Shown: in pieces, positions 10,769 through 19,453 of the stretch | Position numbering within the stretch: position 1 is the first letter of the stretch | Layout of the letters: each line of letters begins with the position of its first letter | Source: Asaia bogorensis | GTDB lineage: Bacteria > Pseudomonadota > Alphaproteobacteria > Acetobacterales > Acetobacteraceae | Length of the DNA: 64,000 bases | Reading direction: 5' to 3' | Assembly: GCA_945897825.1 (NCBI GenBank) | Contig: CAMDGX010000004.1 | Coordinates: forward strand, 1 to 64,000 | The notes under the pieces: generated by a model | What the model saw: only the letters and a program-made list of their open reading frames with translations | Told to the model about the DNA's origin: nothing | Databases searched by the model: none | Made by a program: the position numbers and the translations under genes

Positions 10769-11353
10769 TCACACCTTCGGTTCCCACACCGTCGCCTCGG
10801 TCCAACCCAGCTCCGCGAATTCCGCAGCGCGCAGGGGCGCCTCGGCGACCGAAAAGAACTCGTCGAGCTGCGGCGGCTTCACGTCGGTGCCGGACAGCAT
10901 CGCATGCGCCTGGCCGCGATGATGCGTCTGATGCAGGAACAGATGCAGCAGCAGCCGGTCGCGGCGCTCGGCCTGGAAGCGCTGCCCGCGATGAACACGC
11001 ACCTCGGTGGCGAGGTCGGCATCCGCCAGCGCGTCGCAATGCGCGATCAGGCGGCGATCGACGGCGGCCTGCGCGGCCTGCAGCTCGGCGACCGTGGCGC
11101 AAGGCTCCTGGTCCGCCCAGGCGGCAGGGCCAAGTGCGCCGCCCTCCAGCGCGTCGACATAGAAATGGTCGATGACCTGGATGTGGTTCAGCGTCGCGCG
11201 CAGGCTGGGAAAGAAGCCGACGCGCGGCGCCTCGAACGCCGCCTGGTCGAGCCGCGCCACCGCGCCGAGCAGGCGATGGTTGCACCAGGCATTGTTGCGC
11301 GCCATGGCGCGGAATGTGCCGGACAAGGTGGGCGGCGACAGGGGCTGCGGCAT
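10769..11353 (-). CDS. DinB-family protein
   Basis: A 194-residue four-helix DinB/YfiT-like protein. The three metal-binding histidines are visible: NHIQVIDHFY in helix 2, and HQTHHRGQ in helix 3. Such proteins are often thiol-dependent transferases or stress proteins of unknown reaction. The start is ATG 11353 with GGAG 8 bases upstream. It is divergent from the oxidoreductase gene at 11476. Confidence 0.8.
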   Translation of the reverse strand: MPQPLSPPTLSGTFRAMARNNAWCNHRLLGAVARLDQAAFEAPRVGFFPSLRATLNHIQVIDHFYVDALEGGALGPAAWADQEPCATVAELQAAQAAVDRRLIAHCDALADADLATEVRVHRGQRFQAERRDRLLLHLFLHQTHHRGQAHAMLSGTDVKPPQLDEFFSVAEAPLRAAEFAELGWTEATVWEPKV

Positions 11354-11475
11354 GGTCGCATCTCCGATGGACACGACGAGCCTGCCACGCCGGCCAGGCG
11401 CTGTCAGGCACCCCGTCGGCTTGCCGGCGCCGGTCCGGGCGGCCATGCTGGCACGACACGCCGGGAGCAACCGCC

Positions 11476-12504
11476 ATGACCGCACCTGTCCGCTACGGCA
11501 TCCTCGGCGCCGCCAACATCGCGCGCTCCTTCTGCCGCGGGCTCGCGGGCTCCACGCTGGCGACGGCCGAGGTGGTCGCCAGCCGCGACGGCACCAAGGC
11601 CGCCGCCTTCGCCGCCGAAATGGGCGTGCCGCGCCACCTCGCCAGCTACGAGGCCTTGCTGGCCGATCCCGGCATCGAGGCGATCTACATCCCGCTGCCG
11701 AACGACATGCATTGCGAATGGGCGATCCGCTGCGTCGAGGCCGGCAAGCACGTGCTGTGCGAGAAGCCGCTGGCGATGGGCGCCGACGAGGCAAGGCGCA
11801 TGTACGACGCCGCCCGCCGCGCCGGCGTCCATCTGGTCGAGGCCTATCCCTACATGTCCCAGCCGCAGACGCTGCGCGTGCGCGCCCTGCTGCGCGAAGG
11901 CGCGATCGGCCAGGTGCAGCTGATCACGACGGCGTTCGGCTTCGCGCTGGTGGCGCCGGACGGCACGCCGCTGCGCGATCCCGCGAACATCCGCCTGCTG
12001 CCCGAGCGCGGCGGCGGCGGGCTGCTGGATGCCGGCACCTATTCGATGAGCATGGCGCGCATCATCGCCGGCGAACGGCCCGCACGGGTGTTCGCGACCG
12101 GGCGCAACACGGCATCGGGCGTGGACCAGACCGTGGTGGCGATCGTGGAATTCCCTTCCGGGGCCGTCGCACAGGTGAGCAGCTCGATGTCCACCGCCAT
12201 GCACCGCCACGCGGTGGTGGTGGGCAGCTCCGGCGTGATCGAGACGAGCTACAGCAACCATGCTCCCGCCGATGCGAAGCTCACCGTGCGCCTCAAGCGC
12301 GGCGTGCCGGGAACGGTGCCGTTCGAGACCGAGGAGGTCGATGGCGGCGACGGATTCCGGCTGGAGGCGGAGAGCTTCGCGCGCATGGTGCGCCAGGGTG
12401 CCGCGGCGTGGGATGGGTGCAGCGAGGCCGAATCGATTGACACGGCGCTCGCGCTGTCCGCCATTGCGCGCAGCGCCCGCGAGGGTGGCTGGGTGAACGT
12501 CTGA
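11476..12504 (+). CDS. Gfo/Idh/MocA-family oxidoreductase
   Basis: A 342-residue NAD(P)-dependent dehydrogenase of the glucose-fructose oxidoreductase and inositol dehydrogenase type. It has the Rossmann motif GILGAANIARSF, the family signature CEKPLAMGADEA with the catalytic Lys, and a C-terminal sheet domain beginning near LITTAFGFALV. The sugar or polyol substrate is unknown. It heads a plus-strand run with a peptide-type binding protein, a serine hydrolase and an SDR. Confidence 0.85.
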   Translation: MTAPVRYGILGAANIARSFCRGLAGSTLATAEVVASRDGTKAAAFAAEMGVPRHLASYEALLADPGIEAIYIPLPNDMHCEWAIRCVEAGKHVLCEKPLAMGADEARRMYDAARRAGVHLVEAYPYMSQPQTLRVRALLREGAIGQVQLITTAFGFALVAPDGTPLRDPANIRLLPERGGGGLLDAGTYSMSMARIIAGERPARVFATGRNTASGVDQTVVAIVEFPSGAVAQVSSSMSTAMHRHAVVVGSSGVIETSYSNHAPADAKLTVRLKRGVPGTVPFETEEVDGGDGFRLEAESFARMVRQGAAAWDGCSEAESIDTALALSAIARSAREGGWVNV

Positions 12505-12520
12505 TCGGGGAGGAAAAAAC

Positions 12521-14092
12521 ATGAAACGTCGCAGCTTCATCGGGGCTGGGCTGGCCGCCGCCGCAGCACCGCTGGCCACACCGGCCCTGGCGCAGAACGT
12601 GGCGACCCTGCGCTTCATCCCGCAGGCCAACCTGACCGTGCTGGACCCGGTCTGGACCACCGCGACGGTGACCTTCAACCACGCCTACTACGTGTTCGAC
12701 GTGCTCTACGCCACCGACAGCCAAGGCGCGCGCAAGCCGCAGATGGCCGAGGGCCACACGGTTTCGGATGACGGGCGCACCTGGCGCTTCCGGCTGCGCG
12801 AGGGCCTCTTCTTCCATGACGGCGAACCGGTTCGCGCAGCCGATTGCGCCGCCTCGCTGGCGCGCTGGGCCAAGCGCGACCAGTTCGGCATGATCCTCGA
12901 CCGCGTGGTGGACAGCTGGGGCACGGCCGACGACCGCACCGTGGAGATCAAGCTGAAGCGCCCCTTCCCGCTGCTGCTGGAAGCGATCGGCAAAAGCGAC
13001 GGTCCGCCCTTCATCATGCCGGAGCGCCTGGCCAAGACCGACGCGATGACCGCCGTGCGCGAAGTGGTGGGCAGCGGACCGTTCCGCTTCATCGCGAGCG
13101 AATACAATTCCGGCAGCCGCATGGTCTACGAGAAGTTCGACAAGTATGTGCCGCGCCAGGAAGCGCCGGACGGCACCGCGGGCGGCAAGGTCGCGTATTT
13201 CCAGCGCGTGGTCTGGAACGTGATCTCCGACCCCTCCACCGCCGGCGCTGCGCTGCAGAACAACGAGGCGGATTGGTGGGAGCGGCCGCTGGTCGACCTG
13301 ATCCCGACCATGCTTCGCAACCCGGCGATCCGCGCCGAGGTGACCGACCCGGCCGGGCGCCTGGCGATGGCGCGGCTGAACTGCCTGCAGGCGCCGTTCA
13401 ACGACGTGCGCATGCGCCGCGCGGTGCTCGCCTCCGTCCGCCAGGAGGATTTCATGCGCGCCAGCCGCGGCGACGACGAGAAGCTGTGGACCACCAGCCA
13501 CAGCCTGTTCCCGCGCAACACGCCGTATTTCCAGGACCATGCCGACCTGATGCCCGGCAGCCTGGACCGCGCGCGCGAACTGCTGAAGGAAGCCGGCTAC
13601 AACGGCGAGAAGGTGTCGATTATCAACCCGACCGATTTCCCGGATATCGGTCCGCTCGGCCTGGTGATGAACGACAACCTCAAGAAGATCGGCGTGAACG
13701 TCGAGCTGCGCGAGAGCGACTGGGGCACCGTGATCCAGCGCCGCGCCAGCCGCGAGCCGATCGACAAGGGCGGCTGGAGCATCTTCCACACCACCGGCCC
13801 GGCACCGGTCTATGGCTCGCCCGTCACCTCGCCGCTGGTCCGCGGCCAGGGGGCGAAGGGCTGGTTCGGCTGGTGGGAAAACGCGCGCGCCGAAGAGCTG
13901 GCCGAGGCTTGGGTGAACGCCCCGAACGCCGAGGCGCAGACCAAGATCGCCCACGAGCTGGGCCGGCTCGCGCTGGCGGAGGTGGCGACGGTGCCGGTCG
14001 GGCAGTTCTACCTGCAAACCGCCTACCGCACCTCGCTGAAGGACATGGTGAAGGGCATCGCGCCGTTCCCCTGGGGCGTGAAGCCGGCCTGA
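12521..14092 (+). CDS. ABC transporter substrate-binding protein, family 5 (peptide/solute)
   Basis: A 523-residue periplasmic binding protein of the DppA/OppA type. The N-terminus MKRRSFIGAGLAAAAAPLA is a twin-arginine-like signal ending in ALAQ. The mature part contains the family pattern DSQGARKPQMAEGHTVSDDG and RFRLREGLFFHDG. GGGGAGG precedes ATG 12521. No permease or ATPase gene lies nearby, so it must use components encoded elsewhere or serve as an orphan receptor. The ligand is not predictable. Confidence 0.88.
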   Translation: MKRRSFIGAGLAAAAAPLATPALAQNVATLRFIPQANLTVLDPVWTTATVTFNHAYYVFDVLYATDSQGARKPQMAEGHTVSDDGRTWRFRLREGLFFHDGEPVRAADCAASLARWAKRDQFGMILDRVVDSWGTADDRTVEIKLKRPFPLLLEAIGKSDGPPFIMPERLAKTDAMTAVREVVGSGPFRFIASEYNSGSRMVYEKFDKYVPRQEAPDGTAGGKVAYFQRVVWNVISDPSTAGAALQNNEADWWERPLVDLIPTMLRNPAIRAEVTDPAGRLAMARLNCLQAPFNDVRMRRAVLASVRQEDFMRASRGDDEKLWTTSHSLFPRNTPYFQDHADLMPGSLDRARELLKEAGYNGEKVSIINPTDFPDIGPLGLVMNDNLKKIGVNVELRESDWGTVIQRRASREPIDKGGWSIFHTTGPAPVYGSPVTSPLVRGQGAKGWFGWWENARAEELAEAWVNAPNAEAQTKIAHELGRLALAEVATVPVGQFYLQTAYRTSLKDMVKGIAPFPWGVKPA

Positions 14093-14104
14093 GAAGGACA
14101 TAGG

Positions 14105-15229
14105 ATGACCGAGATGTATGTGCCGCCAGCCGACGGTGCCGCCTGGGAACGGGTGGCGCCGGAGGCGGCGGGGTTCGACGCGGGGCGACTGGCCGAGGCC
14201 GTCGCCTTCGCCGAGGCCACCGAGAGCAAGTGGCTGCGCGACATCCGCACGCAGCTGGAAATCGGAACCTTCGAGCCGCCGCCGGACAATTTCCTGTTCG
14301 GCCCGGTGGCCAACCGCAGCGGCCCCAACGGCCTGATCCTGCGCGGCGGCAAGGTGGTGGCCTCCTGGGGCGACACCCGCGCGGTCGACATGACCTTTTC
14401 GGTCGCGAAAAGCTACATCTCGATCCTGGCCGGCATCGCCGTCGCTGACGGGCTGATCCGCGACCTCGACGAGCCCGTCTCGCGCACGGTCGACGATGGC
14501 GGCTTCGACGGCCCGCACAACGGCGCGATCACCTGGCGGCACCTCCTGCACCAGACCTCGGAGTGGGAAGGCACGCTGTTCGGCAAGGCCGACCAGATCG
14601 ACCGCAACCGCACGCTCGCCACCGAGTTCGCCGGCGCCACCAACATGAAGAAGGGCGAGGCCCGCCCCCTGCGCACGCCGGGCAGCTATTGGGAATACAA
14701 CGACGTCCGGGTGAACCGGCTGTCGCTCGCCCTGCTGCGCCGCTTCGGCCGCGCCCTGCCGGAGGTGTTCGCCGAGCGCGTGATGGGGCCGATCGGCGCA
14801 TCGTCCGATTGGCGCTGGACCGGCTATTCCAATTCCTACGTGCTCGCCGGTGGGCGCAATGTGCGCAGCGTGTCCGGCGGCGGGCACTGGGGCGGCGGCG
14901 TGTTCATCCATGCCGAGGACCAGGCGCGCATCGGGCTGATGATGGCACGACGGGGCGACTGGGGCGGCCGGCGCGTGCTGGCGCAGGACTGGATCGCGCA
15001 ATCCCTGGCCCCCTGCCCCATCAAGTCCGACTACGGCTTCCTGTGGTGGCTGAACACCGGGCGCGGCCCGAAGCCGAGCGCGCCGGCCGACAGCTACTGG
15101 GCCACCGGCGCCGGCGGCAACTTCACCTGGGTCGATCCGACGAACGACATCGTCGCCGTGCTGCGCTGGCACGATGCGGCGCAGCTCGATGCCTGGATCG
15201 CCCGCGTGCTGGGGGCGCTGAAGCCGTGA
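14105..15229 (+). CDS. Serine hydrolase, class C beta-lactamase fold
   Basis: A 374-residue hydrolase of the beta-lactamase/EstB/D-aminopeptidase superfamily. The SxxK motif is SVAK in DMTFSVAKSYISIL (about residue 100) and the YxN motif is YND in SYWEYNDVRVN. No export signal is seen, so it is probably cytoplasmic and acts on an ester or small peptide. It starts 12 bases after the binding-protein gene, with AAGGA upstream, and its stop overlaps the start of the SDR gene. Confidence 0.8.
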   Translation: MTEMYVPPADGAAWERVAPEAAGFDAGRLAEAVAFAEATESKWLRDIRTQLEIGTFEPPPDNFLFGPVANRSGPNGLILRGGKVVASWGDTRAVDMTFSVAKSYISILAGIAVADGLIRDLDEPVSRTVDDGGFDGPHNGAITWRHLLHQTSEWEGTLFGKADQIDRNRTLATEFAGATNMKKGEARPLRTPGSYWEYNDVRVNRLSLALLRRFGRALPEVFAERVMGPIGASSDWRWTGYSNSYVLAGGRNVRSVSGGGHWGGGVFIHAEDQARIGLMMARRGDWGGRRVLAQDWIAQSLAPCPIKSDYGFLWWLNTGRGPKPSAPADSYWATGAGGNFTWVDPTNDIVAVLRWHDAAQLDAWIARVLGALKP

Positions 15230-15915
15230 GGGTGGCGCTCGTCACCGGCGGCGGCCGAGGGATCGGGCGCGCGGTGGCGGATCGACTCCTCTCGGATGGC
15301 TGGCGCGTCGTGGTCGCCGACCGCGATGCCGACGGGCCGCCCGGCGCGCGCACGGTGCGCTGCGACGTGTCCGACGAAGCGGCTGTCGCCGCACTCGTGG
15401 CCGGCATCGCGGCGCAGGAAGCCCGGCTCGACGGGCTGGTGTGCAATGCCGGCTTCGGCATCACCAAGAAGCTGGCGGAACTATCGCTGGCCGAATGGTC
15501 ATCGGTGATCGGCACCAACCTGACCAGCATCTTCCTGCTCGCCCGCGCCGCCGAGGCGATGCTGCGCGCGGCCGGCGGAGGGATCGTGACGATCGCCTCC
15601 ACCCGCGCGCACCAGTCCGAACCGAACACCGAGGCCTATGCCGCATCGAAAGGCGGGGTGGTGGCGCTGACCCATGCGCTCGCGGCCTCGCTCGCGCCCG
15701 ATGTGCGGGTGAACTGCGTCTCGCCCGGCTGGATCCTCACCAAGGGGCCGGCGCCCACGCCGCAGGATCACGCGCAGCACTTGGCCGGGCGCGTGGGCAA
15801 GCCGGAGGACATCGCGGCCGCCGTGGCGTTCCTGCTCGGCGCGGAAGCCGGGTTCGTCACCGGGGCGGAGCTGGTGATCGATGGCGGGATGACGCGCAAG
15901 ATGATCTACGTCTGA
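15226..15915 (+). CDS. Short-chain dehydrogenase/reductase (SDR)
   Basis: A 229-residue classical SDR. It has the NAD(P) motif TGGGRGIG at the extreme N-terminus, CNAGFG, the catalytic Ser in TIASTRA and the YxxxK motif YAASK, then VNCVSPGWI and a C-terminal TGAELVIDGG. The start is GTG 15226, which overlaps the stop of the serine hydrolase as GTGA; GTG 15232 is an alternative that removes two residues. Last gene of the 11.5-15.9 kb run. Confidence 0.88.
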   Translation: MRVALVTGGGRGIGRAVADRLLSDGWRVVVADRDADGPPGARTVRCDVSDEAAVAALVAGIAAQEARLDGLVCNAGFGITKKLAELSLAEWSSVIGTNLTSIFLLARAAEAMLRAAGGGIVTIASTRAHQSEPNTEAYAASKGGVVALTHALAASLAPDVRVNCVSPGWILTKGPAPTPQDHAQHLAGRVGKPEDIAAAVAFLLGAEAGFVTGAELVIDGGMTRKMIYV

Positions 15916-15980
15916 CGCATGGGCCGACGATTGAGACGGAATATTGCAAGCGCCACCATGGCGCGCTACGGCTGGCGGTG

Positions 15981-16376
15981 ATGGCGTCTTCGCTTCCCCT
16001 TCGCCGCGCGCGCCCGCGCCCCGGCATGGCCCTGGCCATGCTGGCGGTCGCAGCGCTGATGCTGCGCCTGCTGGTGCCGATGGCGCCAATGCCGGCCGTG
16101 CCCGGGGATGCGCTGGCCGAACTTCTGGCCGGGGGCGGCATCTGCTCGGCTGATGCACCAGCACCCGGCAAGGCACCGGCGCCGATGGATGCGGCCTGCC
16201 TGCTCTGCCCGCTCTGCGCAGCACCGCTGCCGATCGTGCTGGCCGACGCACCGCCATTGCCGGCCCACGCCCTGCTACCCGAGGCGGTGCGCCACTGGTG
16301 GCCACCGGCCCTCGCACCGCCCGCCGCGCCGTATCGCATCGCCCACCCACGAGGACCACCTTCCCTCCACGCCTGA
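15981..16376 (+). CDS. Small DUF2946-like exported protein with CxxCPLC motif
   Basis: A 131-residue protein with a hydrophobic N-terminal segment (ALAMLAVAALMLRLLVPMAPM), a cysteine cluster (CLLCPLCAAP) and a C-terminal PRGPPSLHA resembling the RxPP end of DUF2946 proteins. Genes of this kind are commonly found beside TonB-dependent metal uptake systems. Here it lies 65 bases upstream of an iron-type ABC system. A role in metal handling is inference from that context; family membership is moderately sure. Confidence 0.55.
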   Translation: MASSLPLRRARPRPGMALAMLAVAALMLRLLVPMAPMPAVPGDALAELLAGGGICSADAPAPGKAPAPMDAACLLCPLCAAPLPIVLADAPPLPAHALLPEAVRHWWPPALAPPAAPYRIAHPRGPPSLHA

Positions 16377-16440
16377 CACCGCACCGCCGGCGGCCGCATC
16401 CGCGCGCCGCCCTTGCCTGTCTTCGTGGAGAGTTCCCGAC

Positions 16441-17574
16441 ATGTCCGTCCTGTCCCGGCGCAGTGCGCTCGCGCTGCCGCTTGCCATGCTTGCCCGCCCT
16501 GCCCTCGCGGCACCGATCCAAGTCACCGACGCGCTGGGCCGCGTAGTGACGCTGAAGGCGGCGCCCGAGCGCATCGTCGTCAACTTCAACTTCGAGGAGT
16601 TCACCGCCGCGGGCGGCGCCGCCGCGTGGGAGCGCGTGGTCGGCTTCTCGCGCGGGCTGTGGGCCGATTGGCGCGCCGGCTCCTACCGGCGCTACCTGCC
16701 GGCCATCCCGCGCCTGGCCACGCTCGGCGATGTCGGCCACACCGACGACGGCGGCTTCAGCATCGAGAAGGTGATCGCGCTGCGGCCAGACCTGCTGTTG
16801 CTGGCCGATTGGGCATTCCAGACGCTGAAGCCCCAGGTCGCCCAGCTGGAGGCGCTCGGCGTCCCCACGGTGGTGATCGACTACAACGCACAGATCCCGG
16901 AGCGGCACCTGGCCAGCACCCGCGCGCTCGGGATCGTCACCGGCCAGCCCACCCGCGGCGAGACGCTGGCGAGCCTCTATGCCGCCAAGCTCGCCGACAT
17001 CCAGGCACGCGCGGCGCGCGGCATCGCCGCCGATGGCGGGCGCAAGCCGAAGCTCTATGTCGAGCTGGGCCAGGGCGGCGCGGACGTGGTGGGCAACACC
17101 TACTGGCGCGGCATGTGGGGCCGCATGATCGACCTGATCGGCGCGGACAACATCGCCGCCAACCGGCTTGCCGGCGCCGGCAACTGGGGGCCGCTCAACC
17201 CCGAATACGTCATCGCCGCCAACCCCGACGCCATCTTCATCGCCGGCTCCTCCTGGGCCAACCGCCCGAACGCCGTGCTGACCGGGTTCGACGCCGACCT
17301 CGCCACCACCCGCGCCCGCCTCGCCCCCTACGCGAAGCGCCAGGGCTGGGCCGACCTCGCCGCCATCCGCAACGGCCAACTCTTCGCCATCGAGCACGGC
17401 CTGTCGCGCTCGCTGTGGGACTACACGGCGATGCAGTTCCTGGCCAAGGCACTGTGGCCGGCGCAATTCGCCGACATTGATCCGGCGGCGGAGCTGCGCG
17501 ACTACCACGCCAAGTGGCTGCCGGTCGCCTTCTCAGGCACCTGGATGGCGCGCCTGACGCCGCCCGGCGCGTGA
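16441..17574 (+). CDS. Iron-siderophore/heme-type ABC transporter substrate-binding protein
   Basis: A 377-residue periplasmic binding protein of the FepB/BtuF class. A signal peptide (LALPLAMLARPALAAPI) precedes QVTDALGRVVTLKAAPERIVV, the standard FecB/FepB opening, and a helical backbone joins two lobes. The C-lobe contains NPEYVIAANPDAIFIAG. Ligand class (ferric siderophore, heme or cobalamin) cannot be told. It is the first gene of a three-gene importer, with the stop overlapping the permease start. Confidence 0.85.
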   Translation: MSVLSRRSALALPLAMLARPALAAPIQVTDALGRVVTLKAAPERIVVNFNFEEFTAAGGAAAWERVVGFSRGLWADWRAGSYRRYLPAIPRLATLGDVGHTDDGGFSIEKVIALRPDLLLLADWAFQTLKPQVAQLEALGVPTVVIDYNAQIPERHLASTRALGIVTGQPTRGETLASLYAAKLADIQARAARGIAADGGRKPKLYVELGQGGADVVGNTYWRGMWGRMIDLIGADNIAANRLAGAGNWGPLNPEYVIAANPDAIFIAGSSWANRPNAVLTGFDADLATTRARLAPYAKRQGWADLAAIRNGQLFAIEHGLSRSLWDYTAMQFLAKALWPAQFADIDPAAELRDYHAKWLPVAFSGTWMARLTPPGA

Positions 17575-18605
17575 CGGCGGCGCACTGGCGGGCCGCCAAT
17601 GCGCGCCGGGCCGGGGTGAGCGGGGCGGCCCTGCTGGTGCTGGCCGCCAGCTTCGCCGCCGACCTCGCCACCGGGCCTGCGCTGCTGCCGGTCGGCGAGG
17701 TGATCTTCGTGCTGGCCGGGCTGTCGAACGACCGGATGCTGGAGGCGATCGTGCTGCAGCTGCGCCTGCCGATCGCGGTGATGGCGGCGCTGGTCGGTGC
17801 CGCGCTGGGCCTGTCGGGGGCGGTGATGCAGACCATCCTGAACAACCCCCTCGCCAGCTCCTACACGCTGGGCATCTCGGCAGGCGCCGGGTTCGGCGCG
17901 GCGCTGGCGATCCTGACGGGCGCCGCGCTGCCGTTGCCGGAGCAGTATGCGATCCCGCTCGCCGCCTTCGCCTTCGCCGGCCTCGCCTGCGCAATCGTGG
18001 CCGGGGTGGGGCGGATGCGCGGCGCGACGCCGGAGCTGCTGGTGCTGGCCGGCATCGCCTGCCTGTTCATGTTCCAGTCGCTGCTGTCGCTGTTGCAGTT
18101 CCTGGCCTCGCCGGAAGCGTTGCAACAGATCGTGTTCTGGCTGTTCGGCAGCCTGATGCGTTCCACCCTCGGCAAGGCGGGCCTTGTCGCCGCGGTGCTG
18201 GCGCTGGTGCTGCCGCTGCTGCTGCGCGATTCGTGGCGGCTGACCGCGCTGCGCCTGGGCGACGAGCGGGCGGCGGCACTTGGGGTCCGGGTCGGGTCGC
18301 TGCGCCTGCGCTGCTTCGCGGCGGTGTCGCTCCTGACCGGGGTGGCCGTCGCGTTCGTCGGCACGATCGGCTTCGTCGGCCTGGTCGCCCCGCACATCGC
18401 GCGGATGCTGGTGGGCGAGGACCAGCGCCACCTGCTGCCGGCCTCCGCTGTGTTCGGCGCGCTGCTGCTGTCGGTGGCGTCGGTGGCGAGCAAGGTGATC
18501 CTGCCCGGCACGGTGTTCCCGATCGGCATCGTCACCGCCCTGGTCGGCGTGCCGTTCTTCGCCTGGCTGGTGCTGACGGCCGGCCCTCGCGGGGGGTTCC
18601 GCTGA
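17571..18605 (+). CDS. FecCD-family ABC transporter permease
   Basis: A 344-residue polytopic inner-membrane permease of the FecCD/BtuC family, with about nine to ten hydrophobic helices. It shows the conserved LRLPIAVMAALVGAALGLSG, NNPLASSYTLGIS and FVGLVAPHIARMLVG (coupling region to the ATPase). The start is GTG 17571 overlapping the preceding stop as GTGA. A single permease gene means the pore is probably a homodimer. Confidence 0.92.
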   Translation: MTAAHWRAANARRAGVSGAALLVLAASFAADLATGPALLPVGEVIFVLAGLSNDRMLEAIVLQLRLPIAVMAALVGAALGLSGAVMQTILNNPLASSYTLGISAGAGFGAALAILTGAALPLPEQYAIPLAAFAFAGLACAIVAGVGRMRGATPELLVLAGIACLFMFQSLLSLLQFLASPEALQQIVFWLFGSLMRSTLGKAGLVAAVLALVLPLLLRDSWRLTALRLGDERAAALGVRVGSLRLRCFAAVSLLTGVAVAFVGTIGFVGLVAPHIARMLVGEDQRHLLPASAVFGALLLSVASVASKVILPGTVFPIGIVTALVGVPFFAWLVLTAGPRGGFR

Positions 18606-19342
18606 TGCGCATCGCGGTCGAGGACGTCCGGGTGCGCTACGGGACCCACGAAGTGCTACGCGGGGTCGATCTCGCCGTCGCACCGGGCGAGGTCGTGGCG
18701 GTGCTCGGCGCCAATGGGTGCGGCAAGTCCACGCTGCTGCGCGCCATCGCCGGGTTGCAGCCGCACCAGGGACGGGTGCGCTGGGACGGCACCGCCGGCG
18801 GCATCGGCTACATGCCGCAGGACAACGCCACCCGCGCCGGCCTGACGGCATTCGAGGTGGTGCTGCTCGGCCGGCTGCGCTCGCTGGCGCTACGGGTAGG
18901 GCAAGCCGATCTCGCCGCCGCCGAGTCGGCGCTGGCCGAGCTCGGCATCGCGGGGCTGGCCGGGCGCGCCCTGTCGGACCTGTCCGGCGGGCAGCGCCAG
19001 CTGGTCTTCCTCGCCCAGGTGCTCGCCGGCGATCCGCGCGCGCTGCTGCTCGACGAGCCGACCAGCGCGCTGGACATCGCCCACCAGCTTCATGTTCTCG
19101 ACCTGCTCGGCGCGGCAACGCGGCGACGGGGCCTGACCACCATCGCCGTGCTGCACGACCTCAACGCGGCGGCCCGCTTCGCCGGGCGGTTGGTGGTGCT
19201 GCATGGCGGGCGCGTGCTGGCAGCCGGCGCACCGGCCGAGGTGCTGCGCCCCGATATCCTGCGCACCGCCTATGGCGTGGAGGCGGCAGTCATGGCAGGG
19301 CCGGACGGCGCGCCGGTCGTGGTGCCGCTGCGCGCGGCCTAG
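18605..19342 (+). CDS. Iron-type ABC transporter ATP-binding protein (FecE/BtuD-like)
   Basis: A 245-residue ATPase. It has Walker A GANGCGKST, Q-loop in GYMPQDN, signature LSGGQRQLVFLAQ, Walker B ALLLDEPTSALD and H-loop VLHDLNAA. ATG 18605 overlaps the permease stop as TGATG. It completes the importer. No TonB-dependent receptor or Fur box was seen nearby, so the outer-membrane step must be encoded elsewhere. Confidence 0.93.
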   Translation: MRIAVEDVRVRYGTHEVLRGVDLAVAPGEVVAVLGANGCGKSTLLRAIAGLQPHQGRVRWDGTAGGIGYMPQDNATRAGLTAFEVVLLGRLRSLALRVGQADLAAAESALAELGIAGLAGRALSDLSGGQRQLVFLAQVLAGDPRALLLDEPTSALDIAHQLHVLDLLGAATRRRGLTTIAVLHDLNAAARFAGRLVVLHGGRVLAAGAPAEVLRPDILRTAYGVEAAVMAGPDGAPVVVPLRAA

Positions 19343-19453
19343 GAACGTTCTGGGCTGGAAACGCCTCAAGCACGTTCGCCGCCCGCCCTTGTCCCCCGCG
19401 CTCGCCGTGCACAGATTGCGTCGCCAGGGCCAAACAGAGGCGGAATCACCGAC

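Noticed and set aside
12293-15172. 959-codon minus-strand open frame
   Set aside because: Antisense shadow of the binding-protein and serine-hydrolase genes, which have clear motifs, RBSs and signal peptide on the plus strand.
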